Shown: piece by piece, positions 34,056-44,600 of the stretch | Layout of the letters: each line of letters opens with the position of its first letter | How positions within the stretch are numbered: position 1 is the first letter of the stretch | Assembly: GCA_028564705.1 (NCBI GenBank) | Contig: JAPXFQ010002153.1 | Location: forward strand, 806,001-870,000 | Origin: Apricaphanius iberus | Lineage: Eukaryota; Chordata; Actinopteri; Cyprinodontiformes; Aphaniidae | DNA: 64,000 bases | Direction: 5' to 3' | The notes under the pieces: model-generated | The model's input: only the letters and a program-made list of their open reading frames with translations | Told to the model about the DNA's origin: nothing | The model's database searches: none | Translations under genes and position numbers: made by a program

Positions 34056-35666
34056 CAGGTGCTGGCCAGTAAATTAGAATATCATCAAAAAGTTGAATTA
34101 TTTCAGTAATTCCATTCAAAACATGAAACTTGTATACTGTATACTTTCCTTCCACACATAGTGATATATTTCAAGTGTTTATTAATTTTCATTTTTATTA
34201 TTACAACTGACAGCTAATGAAAACACCAAATTCAGTATCTCAGAAAATTAGAATATTCTGAAAAGGCTCAATATAGAAGACACCTGGTGCCACTCTAATC
34301 AGCTGATTAACTCAAAACACCTGCAAAGGCCTTTAAAAGGTCCCTCAGTCTTGTTCTGAAGGCTCCACAATCATGGGGAAGACTTCTGACTTAACAGCTG
34401 TCCAAAAGACGACCATTGACACCTTGTACAAGGAGGGCAAGACACAAAAGGTGATTGCTAAAGAAGCTGGCTGTTCGCAGAGCTCTGTGTCCAAGCACAT
34501 TAACAGACAGGCGAAGGGACGGAAAAAATGTGGTAGAAAAAAGTGTACAAGCTCTAGGGATAACCGCACCCTGCAGAGAATTGTGACGACAAACCCATTC
34601 AAAAATGTGGGGGAGATCCACAAAGAGTGGACTGCAGCTGGAGTCAGCGCTTCAAGAACCACCACGAAGAGACTCATGAAAGACATGGGATTCAGCTGTC
34701 GCATTCCGTGTGTCAAGCCACTCTTGAACAAGAAACAGCGTAAGAAGCGTCTCGCCTGGGCCAAGGACAAAAAGGACTGGACTGCTGCTGAGTGGTCCAA
34801 AGTTATGTTTTCTGATGAAAGCAATTTTTGCATTTCCTTTGGAAATCAAGGACCCAGAGTCTGGAGGAAGAGCGGAGAAGCACAGAATCCACGTTGCATG
34901 AGGTCCAGTGTAAAGTTTCCACCGTCAGTGATGGTGTGGGGTGCCATGTCATCTGCCGGTGTTGGCCCACTCTGTTTCCTGAGGTCCAAGGTCAATGCAG
35001 CCGTCTACCAGGAAGTTTTAGAGCACTTCATGCTTCCTGCTGCTGACCAACTTTATGGGGATGCAGACTTGACTTTTCAACAGGACTTGGCACCTGCACA
35101 CAGTGCCAAAACCACCAGTACCTGGTTCAAGGACCATGGTATCCCTGTCCTTGATTGGCCAGCAAACTCGCCTGACCTTAACCCCATAGAAAATCTATGG
35201 GGTATTGTGAAGTGGAAGATGCAATATGCTAGACCCAACAATGCAGAGGAGCTGAAGACGACTATCAGAGCAACCTGGGCTCTCATAACACCTGAGCAGT
35301 GCCACAGACTGATCGAGTCCATGCCACGCCACATTACTGCAGTGATTGAGGCAAAAGGAGCCCCGACTAAGTATTGAGTGCTATACATGCACATTCTTTT
35401 CATGTTCATTCTTTTCAGTTGGCCAACATTTAAAAAAAAAACATTTTTTTTCATTGGCCTTTAAAATATTCTAATTTTTTGAGATACCAAATTTGGAGTT
35501 TTCATTAGTTGTCACTTATAAATATCAAAATTAAAAGAAATAAACATTGGAAATACATTGGTCTGTGTGCATTGCATGAATATAATGTACAAGTTTCACA
35601 TTTTGAATGGAATTACTGAAATAATTCAACTTTTTGATGATATTCTAATTTACTGGCCAGCACCTG
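34056..35666 (+). mobile_element. Full-length Tc1-like transposon with intact transposase
   Basis: A 1611-bp element between TA dinucleotides. Both ends begin CAGGTGCTGGCCAGTAAATT and stay near-identical for about 70 bp. Weaker inverted similarity runs about 210 bp to an inner direct repeat (CAGAAAATTAGAATATTCTG near 34240) that resembles the outer one, giving an IR/DR layout. The single gene inside is uninterrupted, which suggests recent insertion. Confidence 0.96.
34373..35377 (+). CDS. Tc1-like DD34E transposase, intact
   Basis: A 334-residue transposase that would excise its element and insert it at TA sites. Residues about 10-45 form the first helix-turn-helix (VIAKEAGCSQSSVSKHI). A basic GRKKCGRKK linker follows, then a second DNA-binding region to about 120. 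Catalytic residues are Asp148 (MFSDESNF), Asp238 (FQQDLAPAH) and Glu273 (NPIENLW). There are 34 residues between Asp238 and Glu273, giving the canonical DD34E spacing. Length and the APTKY end match the Tc1 family. The ATG lies about 320 bp inside the left end. No stop or frameshift is present, so activity is possible on sequence grounds, though single missense changes cannot be judged here. Confidence 0.95.
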   Translation: MGKTSDLTAVQKTTIDTLYKEGKTQKVIAKEAGCSQSSVSKHINRQAKGRKKCGRKKCTSSRDNRTLQRIVTTNPFKNVGEIHKEWTAAGVSASRTTTKRLMKDMGFSCRIPCVKPLLNKKQRKKRLAWAKDKKDWTAAEWSKVMFSDESNFCISFGNQGPRVWRKSGEAQNPRCMRSSVKFPPSVMVWGAMSSAGVGPLCFLRSKVNAAVYQEVLEHFMLPAADQLYGDADLTFQQDLAPAHSAKTTSTWFKDHGIPVLDWPANSPDLNPIENLWGIVKWKMQYARPNNAEELKTTIRATWALITPEQCHRLIESMPRHITAVIEAKGAPTKY

Positions 35667-36508
35667 TATATATATATATATATTTATATAGTCAGGGTTA
35701 AAAACACTGAACTTATTCAGTTACTGTAATGTCCAAAGTCTGTCTATATATAGCAATGACTCAAAATGGCCGCAAAGGTGAAAAAGTCCTGTGGTGTGAC
35801 ATAATAAAGTCAGATATCTAGCTAGATTCTCGTCTGTTATGTTTGCAACATCAAACATAAATATATATTTATGTCTCTATATATATTAAACAAATATTAT
35901 AGATAAGATAACTATAACTATATTTTACATTTATTAAACAAAAACAATACATATCTGTCTTCATTATTCGTAATATACATATATTATACATATATTAAAC
36001 ATAAATATATATCTGTCTTCAGTTGGTTGTTTTATGTGTATGTTAACAGTCACTGATCATTGTTTATAAAGTGGTTTTTGTCCGTTTTTAGGCATGAGCA
36101 AAGAAAGGACAAGGAGGTAGAATGTCAAGATTTCTCTTGTTCACTGGAATCTATGTTCAAAGAGCTGAATTGATGATTTTAACATGATTTTAATTATTTT
36201 AGCATGATCTTAATGACTTTCTCCTTAGAAACAAGATATCTGTTTAATTTTTTAAGTTAAAAATATAAATGAATGGTCTATATGGTTGGGTCTAATTTGA
36301 CACCTCCAAAATGTTTATTTAGTATGTCTTGTTCACCATGTTTTTATCTTAAATTCTTACACTATAATAATAAGATTGTAGTGATATGTTGCATTTTCAT
36401 TAATGTTCAAATAGAGATTCAAATTAAATTTTTTGTTACAAAAGTATTAAATAAATTTCACCATAAATGTTCATACAGTGTCTCATTTCGTCCTGTGGTG
36501 TGACGGGA
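35667..36508. other. Unassigned AT-rich DNA
   Basis: A (TA)n run follows the Tc1 element. Repeated ATATATTTATGTCT/TAAACATAAATATATAT blocks lie at 35860-36015. Motif copies are at 35787 and 36491. No gene is recognised. Confidence 0.4.
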
Positions 36509-36852
36509 TGTCCTGTGGCGTGACATCACTTCAAGAACAATTAAACAACTTTGACTATGCTAACTAGGTTAAATAATTATATACATTTAAAAAACATTGC
36601 ATAATATAACTACTGTATATAAAAATAATAAACATTTTAAAATATTTTTTTCTCATTTTACACAATATTTCCATTGGTAAAAGATGGCACAAGTAAAGCA
36701 TATAATAAAAAAAGAGCTATAAAAAAATACATGCTGAATTTTAATGATCTTTCTTTAAGAATATCTGTTAAACTTAAGACATACCTGATTTGTATTTGAA
36801 ATTAATATTTAAATATTAGAATTTTATAGTAATGCATGTCATACCGCAGGGC
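36509..36852. mobile_element. Possible MITE bounded by inverted copies of the 14-bp motif
   Basis: ATGTCCTGTGGCGTGACAT at the left and the reverse complement ATGCCCTGCGGTATGACAT at the right match at about 16 of 20 positions. The interior is AT-rich and non-coding. No clear target duplication is seen, so this is a weak call. Confidence 0.3.
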
Positions 36853-37124
36853 ATATTTTGCCTGGAGCTGTGAGAAAAGTTTAATAAATTCCATTATGAG
36901 AAAAAAAAATCTATTAACCTCTAACAGTTTTAGAATTTGAACTTTACAAATTCCTACAATTCTCAAGAAATTTAAAACTTTGTTTAAAAAAAAAATGCTG
37001 TTTCACCCCTTTTTGTCATCTGCCCATGTACGTATGACTAGTTGTTGGTTCACAAATACAAAATGTTGGCTTCGTGTTTATCCTTTAGGCAGTTTAAAGC
37101 CAAATGCTGTATCCACTTGTTCCC

Positions 37125-37258
<134 letters not shown>

Positions 37259-37664
37259 CCTGCAGCTCCCTGGTGGCTAATGTGCACATCATAATAGCAC
37301 ACTTTGCAAAATGCATGATGAAGAACTTTAGAGGGTCGCAAGCATGGCCACTGTTCTTGATAATTACAGTGGTCCCTCCAGACCCAGGGCAATTTTGCTG
37401 GGCAGGCATTGGCTTATTTTGGGGGAGCACAGTTTTATTTAACCCCTTCACGTTTTTATCTCCCGTTTGCAGTGTGTTACATATTTCAGGGTCAAACGAG
37501 CCTTTTTGACACCATTTCTATACATCAATTAAAGGCTGAGTTTCTTTTACAGGCGGGCAGGCCGAGGTTGGTTCGGGGGTTTTCCTGAACGATCGGTCTG
37601 TTCTAGATCAGTGATCAGAAAGTTTGCTTCGTACTACAGAAAGAGCCGTGGACGAGCCGCTGTC

Positions 37665-37728
37665 ATGTACCTGCTGTGTCTGCTTGTGTACGTGACTGAG
37701 CCATCTTCCTCGATAGATTTTTTTTGGG
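37665..37728 (+). other. Candidate signal-peptide first exon with strong donor
   Basis: ATG followed by 20 codons, YLLCLLVYVTEPSSS then IDFFW, gives a short hydrophobic leader. It ends one base into a codon at GGG|GTAAGT, a strong splice donor. A phase-1 leader exon is typical of secreted and Ig-type receptor genes. No second exon could be identified downstream, so this may be a relic or a chance match. Confidence 0.28.
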
Positions 37729-37988
37729 GTAAGTGCTTGGAAATGGCCTGATCGAGTCACTCAGCATGGTTGTGGTTAAGTCAGTTGTAAATGAGAGGGA
37801 AAAAAGGAGACGTCACCAAACAGCCGACTTTGTTCAAGTAAGAGTTACTCATAAAGCAGTTTATGCCAACAGCAAACAGAAACAAACATCAAGACCTACT
37901 TCTTCTATATCTCTTCTAGATCTCTTATTTCCGCTGCACTGATCAGTGACACAACTCGCGGCTGAAACTGATATAGGGACGTCTTTAG

Positions 37989-38471
37989 CAATGACGTGCG
38001 GTGTGGTTCATGACTGGTGAGGCTTCACCCTGCATATTTATGGCCAACAAGAAAGACTAAACATGTCACACACATCCATTAAAGATACTAGGCTGTAGAA
38101 AATCAGTATGCGTCGCACATGTGTATCAAACATGTATTTTGGGCAATATAAAGAGAGACAGCCATTAATATCCACCAACTGCCTGCCTCATTCATTGTGT
38201 GTGACACAGCACCACCAGAGGCGGGCACAGCAAAGCACTGCCTCAACCCGCAATTCTCCTGTGTATTTGAACAGGTAATGCATACATTCATTAATATATC
38301 ATATGAATACAGTGACTTTGACCATGAGACCATGTTGAAATATTAGAGAAAAATTAGAGAACAGATTAATTGAAACATAGATTTCCTTTCATCCATTTTA
38401 GTGCCGATTTTGTTTGTCCTCATGACAGGTGAGGCACTGCCTTACTTGCCTCCCCTGAACCCACATCACTG
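37989..38471. mobile_element. Small non-autonomous hAT element with 8-bp target duplication
   Basis: CAATGACGTGCGGTGTGGTT starts at 37989 and the inverted end CAGTGATGTGGGTTCAGG starts at 38471 on the other strand. GTCTTTAG is duplicated exactly at 37981-37988 and 38472-38479. The interior has no coding sense. Confidence 0.85.
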
Positions 38472-38582
38472 GTCTTTAGCGTATTCCCTAAAAGTGGGAT
38501 TGTATATGGAGTCAGTCAGAAGAAGATGTAGTTCACACGGAAGCTCCAATAGTGGAAACACGCTGATTGTAAGCGTTATGGC

Positions 38583-38720
38583 ACATTCAGACCGCCCTTT
38601 GCTTCCAAGTGTCAAACAGCTCAAATGGACAAAAGTTGCTACTTTTGAAATTCTAACCCAGCTTCTTGCACATTTTTACTCTTCATCAGCTGCGTCACGT
38701 CAGTACATCAGCAAGTGGGA
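38583..38720. mobile_element. DNA transposon remnant related to the one at 48.3-48.7 kb
   Basis: GGCACATTCAGACCGCCCTT at 38580 resembles the reverse-complemented terminus at 48714. AAAGTTGCTACTTTTGAAAT, then GCTTCTTGCACATTTTTACT, matches 48517-48560. It appears to be an internally deleted copy; the style recalls Harbinger or ISL2EU elements but the class is uncertain. Confidence 0.45.
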
Positions 38721-39309
38721 AACTAGTAGTATTTAATAACAGTAGTTGCCCCAACTGGGTTTGTTCTAGTGTTTGCCAACATAACAAGAAAGTTAAAAGA
38801 ACATATTTAACTGCTTACCTGGCACTGGCACTCCGATATCTTCCACCAAATAAAGTCAGATTTTTTCCTGAGTCTCCGATTCCCCAGCCTTTCAGCTCGA
38901 TCTAGCTGATTCCCCTCTAATCACCACCGAGACCCTGCTCGTTGAGTAGCTACAGTGCACAGCTCATCCTCCATCCTCCCCTCTCCCCAAGTAGATCCGG
39001 ACCGCCCGAGCAGCAGCTGCATTGGCGTGCTGATACCAGCTGCGTCAAACCACGGTCAAGGGATCCGACACTTGGAAATACCCAGTCAAGCCAGCCGACG
39101 CTAGCGCTGTTGTAAACATTATCATGTATTACAGTAATAGAGCACAGTGGTGCCCGTGCAGTCGAATATTGTGAAAGGGAGTTGAAATAAGAGACTTAAA
39201 CATCAGAAATATGTATTTATGAACCATATACTACACATTAATAATAAAGTCATAATAAATATTTAACAAATACTTCATAATTTTAATGCAGACCAATAGA
39301 GAAACCGAA
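38721..39309. other. Unassigned DNA, locally GC-rich
   Basis: A GC- and CpG-richer block at 38930-39110 has no recognisable coding sequence. Confidence 0.4.
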
Positions 39310-40205
39310 GATCAGAGTACGGTATAATGCCTTTCTCTTTTTTTTCTTCTCTCAAACATAGTAGTTGATAACAAACATAGTAGTTGATAACAGTCTCTTT
39401 TCAGATTACGGAAGATGGTAACCTAGACTGTAACTATAATAAATATTTAAGAATTTTACTGTAGGATTTTGGAGAAGTGCCACCTCAAATTACAGTATAA
39501 TGCCTTTACAGAATACACAATTGAGCCAATTTCAGGATTTTAATTTAACAAAATCTTAAGAGTTGACAAAAGAATATTTTCAGGTTATGGTAGAGGGTCA
39601 CCTAGACTGTAACTAGAATAAATATTGTAAATTTTTACTGTAGAATTTTGCAATAAAATAATATTAAAACTACAGCATGATGTCTTTACAGAATAGACAA
39701 TTGTACCAATGTCAGGCTTTTATTTTTACAAAATCTTAAGAGCTGACAAAAAAATATTTTGAGGGTATGGTGGAGGGTCACCTAGACTATAACTAGAATA
39801 AATATTGCGTAATTCTACTGTAGAATTCTGGAATAAATAATATTAAAATACAGTATAATGCCTTTACAGAATAGACGATTGAGCCAATGTCAGGATTTTA
39901 TTTTAACAAAATCTTAAGAGTTGACAAAATATTATTTTCGGATTATGGTAGAGGGTCACCTAGACTGTAACTAAAAAAAATATTGCAGAGTTTTACTGTA
40001 GAATTTCGGAGAAATGCCACCTCAAAGTACAGTATAAAGTTTTTCCAGAATATACGATTGTAACAATTTCAGAATTTAATTTTACAAATTTTTAGAGTTG
40101 AAAAAATAATCTTTTCAGATTATGGAAGAGGGTCACCTGGAATATAACTATTATAAATAATAATAACAAATAATTTTGTAGATATACCACCTCAAAGTAC
40201 ATGGT
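39310..40205 (+). repeat. Satellite-like tandem array, about 179-bp unit, about 4.7 copies
   Basis: The block GGTCACCTAGACTGTAACT recurs at about 39417, 39596, 39776, 39955 and 40131, each time followed by TTTTACTGTAGAATTTTG, GTATAATGCCTTTACAGAAT and AATCTTAAGAGTTGACAAA. Units are diverged by substitutions and small indels. The first is partial, the last ends in CCACCTCAAAGTACATGG. It is non-coding. Confidence 0.92.
39353..39390 (+). repeat. Exact 19-bp tandem duplication
   Basis: CAAACATAGTAGTTGATAA occurs twice head to tail, just before the first full unit of the 179-bp array. Confidence 0.9.
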
Positions 40206-40211
40206 ACACTC

Positions 40212-40253
40212 ATGATGATGGTACTTTGAGTACAGTCAAAGTACCATCATCAT
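40212..40253. repeat. Perfect 18-bp hairpin next to the tandem array
   Basis: ATGATGATGGTACTTTGA and TCAAAGTACCATCATCAT are exact reverse complements around the loop GTACAG. The AAAGTAC core is also present in the array unit. Confidence 0.95.
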
Positions 40254-41083
40254 TCTTCTATGTTCCCTCCGAGGTATTCCTTGTTGAAATCTCCTTGTTA
40301 TCCGTTTGCTGCTTACAAAGAAGCTCTGGTCATTCTTCCACATTTGGTTCCTTCATGAATCATGATCAATCCTCCATCTCTGTGCTCTGCTTACCCACCC
40401 TCCGTGCTCTGTCCTTGCTCCTGGATTCCCCCATCTTCACGTCTCCAGAAACCGAACAGGAAGCTCTTGCAGACATCCCGGACCTAGCTCTTCTACCCTA
40501 GTGTCCAATTCACCATCCAACACATAAGCCTTAACTGAGTTCATTCAAGCCATTATTCTCCATACCGCATTCATGCTCACCAGTAAGCTTCTCTCTCCAC
40601 AGTTCCTTTCACTTCCATTCCCGTATAGTCTTCACAGCTCCTCTTTAACAGCTGGTCTCTCTGTAGACTTCTTCTTTGGGGTCCGAAGGAGCCCAGATGC
40701 AGTTTATGTCGCATTTTCCTTCACACTATACGAGTCAATCAACCAAGACCACCGGCCATGTGTGCTTTCAGCAGTAGGTGTGATTATGTATAGTAGAGTA
40801 AAAGAGACGCAGCTGCAGCTGTGGGGAATTTTATCCAGGACTGAGCTCAGTTTCCTGATATTTTCATTCCCAATAAATTCAGAGCTTTAAATCAAATCTG
40901 TTCTCTATATGAAAGTCAGCTGATCAACATAATTCTCAAATTTAATGAAAAATAAAGGATGATATGATGTCTCCATGTGTACTCTTGGCAGAATAAGGAA
41001 CTGCTTCTATTTGCACAATACAGCATCACACCTCTTCTGTAATTCCATATTCCCCTTGCAGTTCAGAGTTGTTGTTACAGGTT
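40254..41083. other. Unassigned DNA, somewhat GC-richer
   Basis: A 91-codon frame (40226-40501) starts inside the hairpin and has no known motif. It may be decayed transposon coding sequence but nothing supports a specific family. Confidence 0.35.
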
Positions 41084-41615
41084 TTGTAATACCTCCTGAT
41101 GTAGATCAAGAGCGTAATAAAAATGGGTTTGATCCCCCCTCCTCCCAATTCTGTTTCAGGAACTGTCAGACATGACAAAGACATGCAGATCATGGAACAA
41201 AAGGACCATCTGAACGAGGTTTTGGAGACTCCACTGTTTCCATTTTTGGATGAGCTGTCAAAACGGCTACTTTACAAGTTATATTTTGCATTTCATAATT
41301 TTAAATTGAACAAGTCTAGGTTATAGAGTGGCTCAGAGTTGCTTATCCATGCTTTTATTTCTGAAGGTTTTACTGTAAAATAAAACCTATGCTTCCTGTT
41401 TAATCAGTTGGTTTCATTTGATTAATTTTAGAATATTGGTGTTAACTTTTATAGCTCAAGCGTCTCATTATATTGGCTTGAACTCTAAGGTTGTCCACCT
41501 GGAGATGACCAATATATTTTTTAGTTGATTTAAAACCACTTTATCTGTTCAGTGGTATCAAGAAGCCACACCCTGAACTTAGAATTGTCATCCCCTGATC
41601 TTACATTATTTTTAG
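41084..41615 (+). repeat. Direct duplication, copy A: terminal-exon-like unit
   Basis: A 532-bp block about 96 percent identical by eye to 48822-49360. It opens with TTGTAATACCTCCTGATG, has a pyrimidine tract ending CTGTTTCAG at 41159, then a frame ELSDMTKTCRSWNKRTI ending in TGA (41160-41213). AATAAA is at 41379-41384. This reads like a last coding exon plus 3' untranslated region. The parent gene is not recognised. Confidence 0.6.
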
Positions 41616-44600
41616 ATGTCTGGTTTCTTTTAAGTACAGGGGAAGCGTTTTTGGTTTTTCTTCCTAGATGCGTGCTCTGTAGATTGTGAATATGATTTGG
41701 ATTTATCTCTTTCATGCTTTTTTCATGGAATATTGACATCTGTCTAGTCTATTGTGTTTCTCACTCTGCATACGGTTTGCTATTGTGAAACAGTTTGTGA
41801 TTTTTATCTCGAAATGTGCCATGTAAATAAACATAGCTTACTCACTTGCATTGCTTATCAGTTTAAAACAGTTTAATTGTGCTACAAAATATACATTTCA
41901 AACAGACTACTGGTATGAAATCATTATTTATTCCAAATATCTTAAATGTACCGTAGGCTTTGAAGCAATATGTTTAAAAAACAAAACAGTGACACAGAAG
42001 GTACGCTCTGAATTTACGGTTCCTTCTTTCACCACACAGTGGCGCTGTGGTGTAAGATTTTATGTCACGTATTTTCTACACTGAAACAGTGACATTAAAA
42101 CTATGCTGTATACAGTTCGGTACATTCAATGTTAAACAGAAACCTCATAATCATGCTCGTACCTTTGTTTCATTACATATTACATGTTAAATGAGTGATA
42201 AAGGGTGAGATATGCACATATAGGTGCTTGAGAGGTTCTTTGAACTCCTGATGCTGATTTAATTTTCTAAATGTGAATTTTTTTGTGATTTTTTTTTTCT
42301 TTGCTCACTCTTTTTGCTACCTCCCAAGCAGAAATCTTGCAGAAATGTAAAAGACATATGAAAGTGGTTCAGACATCCTGAAAAATCAAATCATGTAGTT
42401 TTTTTTTTTTTTACATTACCTGGCCACTGAAAACAAGGGTAAAACCCTAATTTTGTTCTCCTGGACCATTTTAAAATATAGATTCAACTCATGCTTGTCT
42501 TCCTTTCTGCTCGTCAATGGGAACAGAAATTAAAATTTCAGAGGCCAAGGGTGAGATTGACACTTAGATATGTTTGGCAAACTTCTGGAAAGGTCATGTC
42601 AAAGAGGGGCTCCAAATGTCAAACATGCGTCTCTGAAGTTTAAGCCTTTGTAAGATCTGATGGTGTGATTTTTTTTTCTTGACTTGAAAAATGTCAATAC
42701 TCATATTTTGAATTGTATTTTAGGTAATAGTAATTCAGCATTGGACTTCCAAAGAATATATTAGTCAATTAATACATTTTTGGAATTAACAAAGTAAATT
42801 AAATGCTAGCAATGGTAATACAGCTAGGATAAATTAAGAGACAGAAATCATCAATGCTACATGGATATATTATGTGTGTCATTTCTGTTTTCCAAGAGAA
42901 AATATTTGCTAGAAAGAAGTCTGTTTTATATTCTTAATTATATTCAGAAAAATACAAAAATGAGTTACTCATCCTTGAAGTCTCCAAACTAAAAATGCTT
43001 TAACCTGTTCTCCTGCTATTTTATTGTACATTTATTTCAGATTTGCATTCTGTATTTTTTCCACTCAGTGTCAAATTTATTTTTACAGCTCAGTTAAAGA
43101 CAACCAAAGTTTACCAAAGTTCACCACAGTATAGAAAACAGAATAAAATTGTAATAACTAAAAAAAAAGAAGAATTGAGACTTCTAATAACTATTTAGAG
43201 TCCAATGCCCAAAGGTCAAGAAAAGCATCTGATTTTTTAAAGCAAACATTTAAATAACTTCATGCTCTGAACAGTGTGGGCATATAGGTTTAGTTTTCCA
43301 CTGTTTTGGGGCTTCCACGATGAATGCTCTATCTAAGTTAGGCCAGTCTAAATTTGGGTCAAATAAAAAAAATATATATATATTTATGTATATTTTGTGA
43401 AACCTCATCTCATTTTATGATAGAATGCTGATGTAACTTATATGCCTATGTTCTATAGATTCAATATTTATTTTGATAAAGAATAATCTATTTTTTTTCC
43501 TTTTTCATATTTACTGATCTCCTAACCATCTCCTAACCATGAGCTGAAACTGAAGTACCTTTGTTTAATAAGATACAGTAAATATTAGTTTAATTACCAG
43601 AAAATATGTCCCAGCTCCCACTGGGAGTTGATGTGTAAGCTAGGATGGTTGGCATGAGATAGCATCTGTTAAGTAACGCCACCGTTAAGTAATTGCAACA
43701 TTTGTGTAACATTTATGTAATATCATAGCAGTGGCACATATTGTACTTCAATGTTAATCACTGTTAAAATTTTTTTACATAAAAAAAAATCTCTTGCTAC
43801 ATGTCTTAGCTGGAGAACACAGTAAATACAGTATGACTTGCACAGAAAGGCATTGCTGAGACATTATTTGTTTAAAGCTCCATAACTTTCCCCTCCATTG
43901 AATTCTAAATACGGCTTTGGACAAAAACCTCGTATTTGCAGGAGTTTTTGAATGGTGTACTTCCCTATAGATAATATAAAATTTAACTGTCTAAATTCAG
44001 TGTGTCTGCAAGAAAGAAACACTGTTCGTTGTGATAGAACAGCAACCTGATCGAAAACCCATCAATCAGGTTTTCTCAGAACATGTTGAAACACAACAAC
44101 CACTATTTTTATTAGGTTTTTGCTCTACTGTATGTAAATAGAAGATAGTGACCTGAACTGGTAGTATTCTTATATGTAATTCTTAAAAACTCTAACATAT
44201 TCAAGGTCCGAGTGCCTACATGATGCTCCACAAATTTTAACCCCCAGTCCACACTCCAAAAGAAAACACGGTTGCCCAACAAAATCTTGGTAAAGGGTAT
44301 TAATTAAATTATATTCTAATCCCCAAAAGATACCTGATGAAACACACAGTCAGTGTATGTGTGTATTCTCTCTGAAAAGAGTCAAGGAAAATATCATAAT
44401 AAGAAAAAGTGTTTATTAAAAAAAAGTAAAAGAATACTTTTTTGGGTTACACTTGCTCTATTGCTTTGAAAGCAATGTGTGTGTACCTACTCAGGATGTA
44501 ACAGAGGTGGGGGACGTATTTTGAGCAAATATCACTGACCTTTTTTTTGCCCTTGGTGACCTTTCAAACCACAATCTCATTTCTAGCCGTGATAACCACC

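Noticed and set aside
34345..35454. Minus-strand frames of up to 162 codons across the intact transposase
   Set aside because: Antisense shadows of the transposase gene.
38402..38428. 27-bp exon-like piece with CATTTTAG acceptor and ACAG|GTGAGG donor, phase-compatible with the leader at 37665
   Set aside because: It lies inside the hAT element at 37989-38471, near its terminal repeat, so the splice-like borders are probably chance.
39310..40205. Reading the 179-bp array as a centromeric satellite
   Set aside because: Fewer than five diverged copies in a transposon-rich arm-like region do not support a centromere; only a local array is claimed.
40226..40501. 91-codon plus frame after the hairpin
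   Set aside because: It begins inside the hairpin, has no domain, signal or splice context that I can support, and composition alone is not enough.
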